DNA of 12,147 nucleotides from Peptostreptococcaceae bacterium. GTDB lineage: Bacteria; Bacillota_A; Clostridia; Peptostreptococcales; Acidaminobacteraceae. The stretch is taken from the NCBI GenBank assembly GCA_013619035.1, contig JABXKX010000623.1:1-12147 (forward strand). The letters are read 5' to 3'. The translations under genes were made by a program, and so were the position numbers. The notes under the pieces are model-generated. The model was not told where the DNA came from. It made no database searches and saw only the letters and a list, made by a program, of their open reading frames with translations. Positions 5,601 to 12,147 of this stretch are shown in pieces. Positions within the stretch are counted from its first letter, which is position 1, and the number at the start of each line of letters is the position of its first letter.

Positions 5601-6291
5601 ATACTACCTCCTCTTCTTTGACATAAATAACAACACCTAATAAAGACATTAGAATGATTGTTAAAACAAGGCTCCAGCCTTGCGGCAACTTAAATACAAG
5701 ATTTAAAATACTATTTACACCTCCAGCTAAAACTGATAATACCAAAGCTTTTGAAGTTTTTTTAAGTTCAGGAACCAATATTGAAACAAATAAAGCAAAC
5801 AGACCAATACCCATTGCAACCTGTAGTGTTTCGGGTAAAAAACTACCCATACTAAATCCAACTGCTGTGCCAGTCACCCAACTTAAGTAGGATGAGAGTT
5901 CTAAACTGAATAAATAGCGTTCTGATAACTGTCCGTCCGCAAAAGATGCAACAGAAAACACTTCATCGGTTACACCAAAACCTAATAATGCTTTTTTATG
6001 TTTAGGCACATCATGAAGCTTTGATGCAAGAGATGCACTCATAAAAAAATGTCTGAAATTTAATAAAAATGTCGCTAGTATAATTTCTCCAAATCCTGCT
6101 CCAATAGCAATCATGCTTATTCCAATAAATTGACTGGCTCCTGCGTAAAGTACTAATGAAAAAGAGACAGTCTCTAAGAAAGTTAATCCATTATTTCTAG
6201 CCAATATACCAAATGCCATCGCAACAGGTACATAACCTATCATTATCGGTATAGCCGCTTTAAATCCGTTTAGCCCATTTAATCGTTTCAT
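5593..6291 (-). CDS. azlC: Branched-chain amino-acid exporter large subunit, AzlC family
   Basis: A 232-residue integral membrane protein of normal AzlC length. The N-terminal stretch GFKAAIPIMIGYVPVAMAFG and the following YAGASQFIG and FLLNFRHFFMSASLA segments are diagnostic of AzlC. About six membrane helices follow from the hydrophobicity. With AzlD it forms an exporter for branched-chain or related amino acids. It is the first gene of azlC-azlD-trmB. The start ATG at 6291 has GGAGGT close upstream. A strong promoter with an overlapping inverted repeat lies directly before it, so expression is probably switched by a repressor, most simply the TrmB protein of the same operon. Confidence 0.94.
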   Translation of the reverse strand: MKRLNGLNGFKAAIPIMIGYVPVAMAFGILARNNGLTFLETVSFSLVLYAGASQFIGISMIAIGAGFGEIILATFLLNFRHFFMSASLASKLHDVPKHKKALLGFGVTDEVFSVASFADGQLSERYLFSLELSSYLSWVTGTAVGFSMGSFLPETLQVAMGIGLFALFVSILVPELKKTSKALVLSVLAGGVNSILNLVFKLPQGWSLVLTIILMSLLGVVIYVKEEEVVYE

Positions 6292-6302
6292 AAGACCTCC
6301 GC

Positions 6303-6336
6303 TCTATTAGTAATTATTATAGTAACTACTAATAGA
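6303..6336. promoter_or_regulatory. Inverted-repeat operator over the azlC promoter
   Basis: TCTATTAGTA and TACTAATAGA form perfect 10-bp arms separated by 14 bases. They flank the -10 hexamer and cover the predicted transcription start, a classic repressor position. An extra TACTA half-site (6322-6326 on the complement) sits inside. The half-site resembles the TACT...AGTA arrangement described for archaeal TrmB, which supports the operon's own regulator as the ligand. Confidence 0.6.
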
Positions 6337-6344
6337 AAAGTCAA
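6316..6344 (-). promoter_or_regulatory. Promoter of the azlC-azlD-trmB operon
   Basis: On the minus strand TTGACT (6339-6344), 17 bases, then TATAAT (6316-6321): five of six and six of six consensus matches at ideal spacing. It is the strongest promoter seen in the window and starts directly after the upstream operon's terminator. Confidence 0.85.
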
Positions 6345-6368
6345 GAAAACCTCACATTTCTGTGAGGT
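6345..6368 (-). terminator. Intrinsic terminator of the sugar operon
   Basis: On the minus strand ACCTCACA and TGTGAGGT form an 8-bp stem closed by a GAAA tetraloop and followed by UUUUC. It lies 21 bases after the stop of the amylosucrase-like gene and directly before the azlC -35 element. Confidence 0.82.
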
Positions 6369-6389
6369 AAATTCTTATTTTAAATTATA

Positions 6390-8186
6390 TTATTTTAACC
6401 ATAGATACTCATATGGATAGAGATGTATGTCTTTATCCAAAGAGATATTTTTCCCAGTAATCATATCTGTCAATGTTTTTGATTTTACAGATTGTAATGT
6501 TTTATTGGAAAAGTGTTGATTGTTTTCACTAAAATTAAATAAACAGAGTACCTGATTGTTGTCTTTTTCTTTTATAAAAGCATAGACCTGTTGATTATGA
6601 ACATCGAGAACTTTAGCGTTTACAGCACCAGAAAATAAAGGTTCTGATTTTCTAAGTTTTATCAAATGTTTTATAAATTGAAAAATGATGCCTTCATCCG
6701 TTGTTCTATCTTTTCTCTTCTTAGCTTTATCCCAATCAAATATTGGTCGGTGTACCCATCTACCGTCATCTTTTTTATGTTCGTCACTCAAATAAGTTTG
6801 GTCATTTAAAGTGGCCAGCTCATCACCACTATAAATAAGCGGAATACCTCTATGAGAGAATATAAGCGCATGAGCCAGTTTGATTCTATACAAAGCAGTT
6901 TCTCTTGCTCTTTGATCTTGATAACGTTCAGCTGATTCTAAACCAAGCAATGAAGCCAATGTACCGTTAGTCCTCGTATCTTGATTTTTCTCATTGTATT
7001 GATAATTTTCTCCAGTTGCGAATGAACCATCAAACGATCCATTATAAAAATTAATTAAAAACTGTTTATGATGATAACTATCAAATCCGATTCTATCGAT
7101 AAAAGGTTCATTAAAACCCCAACCTATATCATCATGACATCTAATATAATTCATAAAGCATCCTGTTTTGGGTACTTTAAACACGGTGTTATCATATTGC
7201 ATCAATCTGACATCTCTAGTTGCAAAACTATTAAATATATCCACCATAAAATTTGCATTATACAGTAAACCACATTCTGTTTCTTCTTCACCAAAATACT
7301 TTATGATTTCATGCGGCTCAACAATTGCTTCTCCTAAAAGTGTCAAAGATGGACATGCAATTTCTTTGATCAAATGTAATAAATGTAAAATCTGATGAGC
7401 GTGTTCTAGATTTCTACAGCTTGTATTGGTTTCTTTCCACATAAACGCAATTGCATCTAATCTTAAAATTCCAATTCCCATGTTCGCTAACTTTAACATC
7501 GTCTCTACCATTTGTTCAAATACATATGGATTCTTAAAATTAAGATCCCATTGGAAATGACTAAATGATGTGAAAACATGTTTCTGAATTGATTCAACAT
7601 ATGTAAAATTACCTGGACATTTCATCGGTAATACTTCAGAAACTGATTGATCATATAAATCTGGTATTTCTCTGGTATCATACATCATATACATATTCTG
7701 ATAGAATTCATCACCCTCAAGTGCTTTTTTTGCCCACTCATGAGTATCAGATGTATGATTTAAAACATAATCAATACAAACTTCAATTTTATTTTTACTA
7801 AATGATTTTATAAGATTATGAAAGTCTTCTAAATTACCATACTCAGGATTAACATTTAAGTAATCTTCAACAGCATAACCACCATCATTTTCTCCTTCTC
7901 TAGATTTCAGTAGTGGCATCAAATGGACATAAGTAATACCTAATTCTTTTAAATATGGAATATGTTTAACAACACCTTCAAAGTCTTTACCAAATAAATC
8001 AACATAAAGCATCATGCCAATCATATCTTCTTTCATAAACCAGTCATGCTCTTTTTTACTGCGTGACTTTGAATGATTTATATTGTTTTCTATAACTTTT
8101 TTTAGTGAGTTAAACTGAATATCATCTGCCCCAAAATGGCCATATAACTCAAAATATTTTAATTTCAAATGATCATATTTATTCAT
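6390..8186 (-). CDS. GH13_4 amylosucrase-like glucosyltransferase or sucrose hydrolase, cytoplasmic
   Basis: A 598-residue GH13 enzyme closely resembling Neisseria polysaccharea amylosucrase throughout: YVDLFGKDFEG (61-71), LGITYVHLMPLL (82-93), DGGYAV (101-106), NHTSDTHEW (143-151), ILRLDAIAFMWK with nucleophile D244, LLGEAIVEP with acid/base E286, IRCHDDIGW with H351-D352, FDGSFA (385-390), IYSGDE (451-456) and RWVHRP (476-481). D101 and the arginines of RWVHRP correspond to the pair closing the glucose pocket. Amylosucrases turn sucrose into fructose plus alpha-glucan; some relatives mainly hydrolyse or isomerise sucrose. There is no signal peptide, unlike secreted amylosucrases, and the gene sits in an importer operon, so it should act on imported sugar. 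The position of acceptor-site Arg226 seems to be Ser183. GAGGGG precedes ATG 8186; the frame is open further upstream to an ATG at 8219 inside the GH65 gene, without support. Confidence 0.88.
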   Translation of the reverse strand: MNKYDHLKLKYFELYGHFGADDIQFNSLKKVIENNINHSKSRSKKEHDWFMKEDMIGMMLYVDLFGKDFEGVVKHIPYLKELGITYVHLMPLLKSREGENDGGYAVEDYLNVNPEYGNLEDFHNLIKSFSKNKIEVCIDYVLNHTSDTHEWAKKALEGDEFYQNMYMMYDTREIPDLYDQSVSEVLPMKCPGNFTYVESIQKHVFTSFSHFQWDLNFKNPYVFEQMVETMLKLANMGIGILRLDAIAFMWKETNTSCRNLEHAHQILHLLHLIKEIACPSLTLLGEAIVEPHEIIKYFGEEETECGLLYNANFMVDIFNSFATRDVRLMQYDNTVFKVPKTGCFMNYIRCHDDIGWGFNEPFIDRIGFDSYHHKQFLINFYNGSFDGSFATGENYQYNEKNQDTRTNGTLASLLGLESAERYQDQRARETALYRIKLAHALIFSHRGIPLIYSGDELATLNDQTYLSDEHKKDDGRWVHRPIFDWDKAKKRKDRTTDEGIIFQFIKHLIKLRKSEPLFSGAVNAKVLDVHNQQVYAFIKEKDNNQVLCLFNFSENNQHFSNKTLQSVKSKTLTDMITGKNISLDKDIHLYPYEYLWLK

Positions 8187-8196
8187 AGTGTCCCCT

Positions 8197-10362
8197 CTAG
8201 TATTCAATAGAACTTTCACCTGAAATGTAATAGACTCTATTGTTAATAGTGACTTTGATTTCTTTTTCAGATGTTATAGTCAATCTATCCGATACTTTAA
8301 CAGTAACAGTATTTTTTTTATAATTCAATCTAAAGGTATACGATTGCCATGCGACTGGTTTAACAGGTTTAAAATGTAAACCATCCGATTTGATTCTCAA
8401 ACCTGCAAATCCATAGGGTATGGACATAAAAGCACCACCAGTATTTGCAACATGTAATCCATCTTTGGTATTGCCATGTAAGTTATCTAAATCAAGTCGT
8501 ACTGTTTTTTTGAAGTAATCATAAGCATCTTCCACACGACCAAGTTTTGATGCAATCATGCCATAAACGCAATAAGATAAACTCGAATCATGAGTTGTCA
8601 GTGGTTCATAAAAATCATAACTATTTTCTATGACATCTAATGGTCTATCATCTAATAATAAATGTGCTAAAACAGTATCTGCTTGTTTAAGAACTTGATG
8701 CCTATAAATCACCAATGGATGATAATGTAACAATAAAGGATGTTTATCTTTAGATGCTTCAAAATCCCAAGGCTTTTTCATTAAAAAATGTTCATCCTGA
8801 AGGTCAATGTTCAATGATTCATCATATGGTAGATACATTTTATCACTGGCGTCTTTTAATGCTTTAATAACGTCATCATGATTTTGTTCTATAAGTGTTT
8901 CATATATTTTAATTGTCCACTGCATATGATATTTGGCCATCGCATTGGTATAGTAATTATTGTTAACAAGAGCTGAATACTCATCCGGACCTGTAACTGC
9001 ATCTATCCTAAATTGGTTATTGTAATAATGCCCCGTCTCTAACCATAATTTCGAGGTTTCCAAAAGTAGCTCAAATCCAAATTCCCTCATCGCTTCTTGA
9101 TCATCTGTAAATAGATAATATTGAATCATGGCATAAGCAATATCTGCATTGATATGATACTGAGCAGTTCCAGCAGGATAATACGGTGAACTTTCAACGC
9201 CAGAAATGGTACGCCAAGGATATTTAGCAGCGTTATGATTAAGACTTTTTCCTCTTAACTTTGCTTGATCAAGTGTTTTATATCTATAATACAATAAATT
9301 CTTAGCTATTTCAGGAGAGGTTAAAGTAAATAAAGGTAACATATAAATTTCTGTATCCCAAAAATAATGACCTTCATACCCTTCTCCACTCAATCCTTTT
9401 GCTGCAATATTACTAAGTGGTTCTTTACCCGCAGATGAAAGCAATTGATAAGTATTATAATTCAGTGCTTCTTCAATGGCTGCTTCACCTTCAATATCTA
9501 TTTTCCCATATTTCCAGAATTCAGTGAGATAGTCTTCTTGTTTCTTATAAAGTTCTTCTATATCATGTGAGATCAATTTATCTAATGAAATATCAAGCTC
9601 AGTTCGCCTGTTATCATAGTACCTGCAATATTTAACAACTCTAACCGTTTCGCCTTTTTTAACGCCTACTTTTCTGATACCAGTAATCGTTTCATTTTCT
9701 AGAGTATATTCAAATGCACATGAATGTGACATATCAATTCCTATTTCAATATTACTTCTAGAGACAGTAGCCTTTATTGTAACAATTTGGTCATTAATCA
9801 CGGTTTCAGATAAATTCAAAAACTGTTGATGATGCGTCCCAACCCGCGGATCACTTGGATCCACATAATTATTGACATCAGCTTTTACTGTAGAAGTGAT
9901 TAAAATTTCTCCATCATAATTGACTGATGTCACACTATAGTCAATTGTAAAACACTGCAAATAGACAAATGATGTCATTCTTTTAATATCAATAATCAAA
10001 TGATGACCTTTAGGTGATACCCATTCAATGAATCTTTGAGAGACACCTTTTTCTATATCTAAACAACGTTCAAACTTCAAGATTGTTCCATCGAATACAG
10101 AAAAATTTTCTCCATCAATCGTAAGGGTTAAACCTTGAGCATCAAATACATTGATAATGGTTTCCCCATCTTGAGGAAAACCATAACAATTCTCTCCATA
10201 AATAATATCCACAAGACTGTAAACACCATTAATATAAGTTCCGCGAATTGTATTATAATCCACAGGATAGCCTTCTTCAAAATTACCTCTCACACCAATA
10301 TAGCCATTTGCTGTGGATAACAAAGTTTCATCTAACACTAATTGATTCTTATCTATCATCAT
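8197..10362 (-). CDS. GH65 family inverting disaccharide phosphorylase
   Basis: A 721-residue enzyme with the GH65 layout: N-terminal beta-sandwich opening LLSTANGYIGVRGNFEEGY (14-32), then an (alpha/alpha)6 barrel with AAKGLSGEGYEGHYFWDTEI (320-339), SGVESSPYYPAGTAQYHINADIAY and TGPDEYSALVNNNYYTN with catalytic acid E461. KQADTVLAHLLL and THDSSLSYCVYG follow, and a small beta-rich C-terminal domain closes it. Such enzymes split alpha-linked glucose disaccharides with phosphate, giving beta-glucose 1-phosphate and saving ATP. Members act on maltose, trehalose, kojibiose, nigerose or glucosyl-rhamnose; I cannot decide which. The usual companion beta-phosphoglucomutase is not in the window. AGGAG precedes two tandem ATGs (10362 and 10359); the second has the better spacing. 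It lies between malG and the amylosucrase-like gene, with a 10-base gap to the latter. Confidence 0.93.
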   Translation of the reverse strand: MMIDKNQLVLDETLLSTANGYIGVRGNFEEGYPVDYNTIRGTYINGVYSLVDIIYGENCYGFPQDGETIINVFDAQGLTLTIDGENFSVFDGTILKFERCLDIEKGVSQRFIEWVSPKGHHLIIDIKRMTSFVYLQCFTIDYSVTSVNYDGEILITSTVKADVNNYVDPSDPRVGTHHQQFLNLSETVINDQIVTIKATVSRSNIEIGIDMSHSCAFEYTLENETITGIRKVGVKKGETVRVVKYCRYYDNRRTELDISLDKLISHDIEELYKKQEDYLTEFWKYGKIDIEGEAAIEEALNYNTYQLLSSAGKEPLSNIAAKGLSGEGYEGHYFWDTEIYMLPLFTLTSPEIAKNLLYYRYKTLDQAKLRGKSLNHNAAKYPWRTISGVESSPYYPAGTAQYHINADIAYAMIQYYLFTDDQEAMREFGFELLLETSKLWLETGHYYNNQFRIDAVTGPDEYSALVNNNYYTNAMAKYHMQWTIKIYETLIEQNHDDVIKALKDASDKMYLPYDESLNIDLQDEHFLMKKPWDFEASKDKHPLLLHYHPLVIYRHQVLKQADTVLAHLLLDDRPLDVIENSYDFYEPLTTHDSSLSYCVYGMIASKLGRVEDAYDYFKKTVRLDLDNLHGNTKDGLHVANTGGAFMSIPYGFAGLRIKSDGLHFKPVKPVAWQSYTFRLNYKKNTVTVKVSDRLTITSEKEIKVTINNRVYYISGESSIEY

Positions 10363-10371
10363 ATATCTCCT

Positions 10372-10393
10372 AAAAAAGGGCTTTCGCCCTTTT
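10372..10393 (-). terminator. Intergenic terminator-like hairpin between malG and the GH65 gene
   Basis: On the minus strand AAAAGGGC and GCCCTTTT form an 8-bp stem with a GAAA tetraloop, running into six U. The GH65 ribosome site AGGAG follows with no gap. There is no room for a promoter after it, so it probably works as a partial terminator or an mRNA-stabilising hairpin that lowers enzyme expression relative to the transporter or protects the upstream message. Confidence 0.8.
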
Positions 10394-10402
10394 GATAATA
10401 AT

Positions 10403-11263
10403 TTATTTAATTGAACCCGATACCATGCCTTTAATGATATGTTTTTGACCTATTAAGAAACCAATAATAATTGGTGTTGCAGCCATTAGAACAGCTGTCA
10501 TAATCAAGTCCCACTTCTTAACAAAAGAACCTGCAAAGTTTGCAATCGCAAGTGGTATGGTTTGAATTTCTTGTCCTACACCAAGTATTAACGAAGGTAA
10601 TAAGAAATCATTCCAAATCCAAATAGCGTTTAAAATTATCACCGTCACAAAAATTGGTTTAAGTATCGGCAGTATAATTCGGAAAAATATTTGAAACTTA
10701 TTACAGCCATCTATGGTAGCAGCTTCTTCTAATTCCTTTGGAATTGACTTAATGAAGCCATGGAATAAAAATACCGCCATAGGAGCACCGAAGCCAATAT
10801 AAGTTAAGATCATACCTTGATATGTTTTAAGCATGTGGATACCAGTAAATTCTCTAATTCTTCTAAACAATTCAACGAGTGGAAACATAACCACTTGAAA
10901 CGGTATAATCAATCCAGTTAAGAATAATAAAAATATAAATGTTGATAACTTAGATTTAGTTCTCACAAGCATCCATGCTGCCATTGCTGAAAATATAGAA
11001 ATGAAAAACAAAGATCCAGTTGTTATAACCGTTGATGAGAAGACACTTGAAGCATATCTAATTGTTGGTTTGCTCCAAATTATTTTAATATTTTCAAATA
11101 ATTGTGACCATTTTTCAGGCATTGATATTGGATCAGTAATAATCTCCAATGATGCTTTTGCTGAATTTATAACAACAATAAAAAACGGAAACATCATAAT
11201 AAGAAACAAGATGCCAGTAAAAACAGTTATCAGTATACCTGTCCACTTTCTAGAAATACCCAT
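10403..11263 (-). CDS. Carbohydrate ABC transporter permease, MalG/CUT1 type
   Basis: A 286-residue inner-membrane permease with about six membrane segments. The cytoplasmic EAA loop that docks the ATPase is clear at 178-203 (ELEEAATIDGCNKF, then RIILPILKP). The N-terminal helix (ILITVFTGILFLIMMFPFF), the INSAK segment and the final WNDFLLPSL and IKGMVSGSIK match MalG-type subunits of CUT1 sugar importers. It pairs with the MalF-type protein encoded just upstream. The ATG at 11263 shares one base with the malF stop codon (TAATG), and GGTGGAG in the end of malF supplies the ribosome site, so the two are translationally coupled. The substrate is probably an alpha-linked disaccharide or oligosaccharide, judged from the GH65 and GH13 enzymes that follow. 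No ATPase or binding protein is visible. Confidence 0.94.
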   Translation of the reverse strand: MGISRKWTGILITVFTGILFLIMMFPFFIVVINSAKASLEIITDPISMPEKWSQLFENIKIIWSKPTIRYASSVFSSTVITTGSLFFISIFSAMAAWMLVRTKSKLSTFIFLLFLTGLIIPFQVVMFPLVELFRRIREFTGIHMLKTYQGMILTYIGFGAPMAVFLFHGFIKSIPKELEEAATIDGCNKFQIFFRIILPILKPIFVTVIILNAIWIWNDFLLPSLILGVGQEIQTIPLAIANFAGSFVKKWDLIMTAVLMAATPIIIGFLIGQKHIIKGMVSGSIK

Positions 11264-12147
11264 TACATCTCCACCTCTCTTTTCTTATTCACATAAACTT
11301 GCGTCATAGCAACTACTGAAAGAATTAAGAAGAATATAATCGCTCTTGCTTGTCCTTCGGCCATATTGTTATATTTAAACGCGACATTATAAATATGTAC
11401 TGCTAACATCTCTGTGGAATTGACAACTTCTCCATTAAACTGAGTGGTTGGTCCACCGTTTGTTAAAGCACGTATGATATCATATTGTTTAAATGAATTA
11501 ACTAGAGTTAAGAATGAAGTAATCGTAAAAGCTTGAGCGATCAATGGTACAATAATATTCCAAAACTTATGCCATGGTCCAGCTCCATCTAATTCGCTTG
11601 CTTCTATTAATTCTTGTGGTACATTTAAAAGTGCTGCTACATAAATCATCATGATATAACCAGCATATTGCCAAGTAAATGCAAAAATCAAACCGAATAA
11701 TGCTAAGGTTGGATCTGCTAAGATAAGAACTTTTTCCAATGATTCTATGCCTAAAACACCACCTATGGCAGGTACAACATTTTTAAATATAAATTGCCAG
11801 ATGTAACCTAAAACCAAACCACCTATTAAGTTAGGGATAAAGAATCCTGCTCTATAAAAATTCTTGAGTTTGGTTTCTCTTGTGACTAGAAATGCAAAAG
11901 CTAATGCCACAAAGTTTATTGAAAGAACACTTAATAGTGTAAATAAAAAGGTTCTCATAAAAGAGTATTGAAATGCAAAATCAGAAAACATTTCTTTATA
12001 GTTATCAAATCCAACCCAAGTGGGTTTTAATCCTGCAATTGCAGTCCAATCTGTCATCGAATAAAAAATCCCCATAAAAAATGGAATAATAACATCAACT
12101 ATAAAAGATAACAATGCCGGTGTTAAAAAAATCCAAAAGTAAATCCT
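11263..12147 (-). CDS. Carbohydrate ABC transporter permease, MalF/CUT1 type, 5' end outside window
   Basis: 294 residues are visible and the gene runs off the right edge. The frame stays open from 12147 through RIYFWIFLTPALLSF, a normal MalF-type first membrane helix, so the real start lies beyond the window; the TTG at 12114 is inside that helix and is not a likely start. Further signs are FMGIFYSMTDWTAIAG and FVGFDNY-type loop wording, RAGFFIPNLIGG, and the EAA loop QELIEASELDGAGPWHKFWN followed by IIVPLIAQ. With the MalG-type partner it forms the membrane channel of a CUT1 sugar importer. The substrate-binding protein normally sits upstream, which would be past 12147. The C-terminus ends KKREVEM and overlaps the start of the next gene by one base. 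Confidence 0.94.
   Translation of the reverse strand, partial: RIYFWIFLTPALLSFIVDVIIPFFMGIFYSMTDWTAIAGLKPTWVGFDNYKEMFSDFAFQYSFMRTFLFTLLSVLSINFVALAFAFLVTRETKLKNFYRAGFFIPNLIGGLVLGYIWQFIFKNVVPAIGGVLGIESLEKVLILADPTLALFGLIFAFTWQYAGYIMMIYVAALLNVPQELIEASELDGAGPWHKFWNIIVPLIAQAFTITSFLTLVNSFKQYDIIRALTNGGPTTQFNGEVVNSTEMLAVHIYNVAFKYNNMAEGQARAIIFFLILSVVAMTQVYVNKKREVEM

Noticed and set aside
5654..5890. Plus-strand open frame of 78 codons inside azlC
   Set aside because: Antisense shadow of a well-supported gene, with no ribosome site or recognisable domain. The same applies to plus-strand frames at 7068-7395, 10135-10320 and 11001-11309.
8187..8219. Upstream start for the amylosucrase-like gene at 8219
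   Set aside because: It would overlap the end of the GH65 gene and lacks a ribosome site. ATG 8186 has GAGGGG at good spacing.
12112..12114. TTG at 12114 as the start of the MalF-type permease
   Set aside because: The frame continues open to the window edge and encodes the expected beginning of the first membrane helix, so the gene is simply cut by the window.
1..12147. Reassigned TGA codon (Mycoplasma-type code), tRNA or rRNA genes, CRISPR arrays and insertion sequences
   Set aside because: Tryptophan is encoded by TGG in the conserved positions I checked and no gene needs TGA to be read through. The lack of TGA among the complete genes' stops is too small a sample to mean much. No RNA genes, repeat arrays or transposase remnants were seen.

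Overview
The window is a low-GC (about one-third G+C by eye), gene-dense bacterial segment read with the standard code: tryptophan is TGG and every complete gene ends in TAA or TAG. Strong AGGAGG-type ribosome binding sites, TATAAT promoters, short intergenic gaps and the gene families suggest a low-GC Gram-positive lineage (Bacillota or an Acholeplasma-like relative). The exact taxon cannot be fixed from this sequence. Almost everything lies on the minus strand. The one clear plus-strand gene belongs to a small divergent locus at 2.9-3.4 kb.

Layout. 1-121: N-terminus of a short-chain dehydrogenase (cut by the window edge), with noticeably higher GC, a promoter and a cre-like operator upstream. 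409-1908: a DbpA/YxiN-like DEAD-box RNA helicase with a long basic tail, with its own promoter and terminator. 2003-3435: a PlcR/Rgg-like (RRNPP) HTH-TPR regulator, divergent from a short signal-peptide-like reading frame and a PqqD-like (RiPP recognition element) protein. An 18-bp perfect palindrome sits between the two divergent promoters. 3464-4357: an agmatinase/arginase-family ureohydrolase, sharing a bidirectional terminator with the PqqD-like gene. 4458-6291: azlC-azlD-trmB, a branched-chain amino-acid exporter pair plus a TrmB-family regulator, with an excellent promoter carrying a 10-bp inverted repeat. 6390-12147: a carbohydrate operon read right to left as malF-type permease (5' end outside the window), malG-type permease, GH65 disaccharide phosphorylase, and GH13_4 amylosucrase-like enzyme.

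How it fits together. The sugar operon would import an alpha-glucoside through a CUT1 ABC importer, whose binding protein and ATPase are not in the window. It would split the sugar by phosphorolysis (GH65) and by a cytoplasmic amylosucrase-type transglucosidase or hydrolase. A hairpin with a U-tract between malG and the GH65 gene probably sets the transporter-to-enzyme ratio. The azl operon looks self-regulated by its TrmB protein.

The most unusual part is the 2.0-3.4 kb locus. It combines a peptide-sensing type regulator, a candidate exported peptide with no normal start codon, and a stand-alone PqqD-like protein in the same frame four bases downstream. No radical-SAM or other maturation enzyme is in view. 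This could be a reduced or decaying peptide-signalling/RiPP locus, or a new small one.
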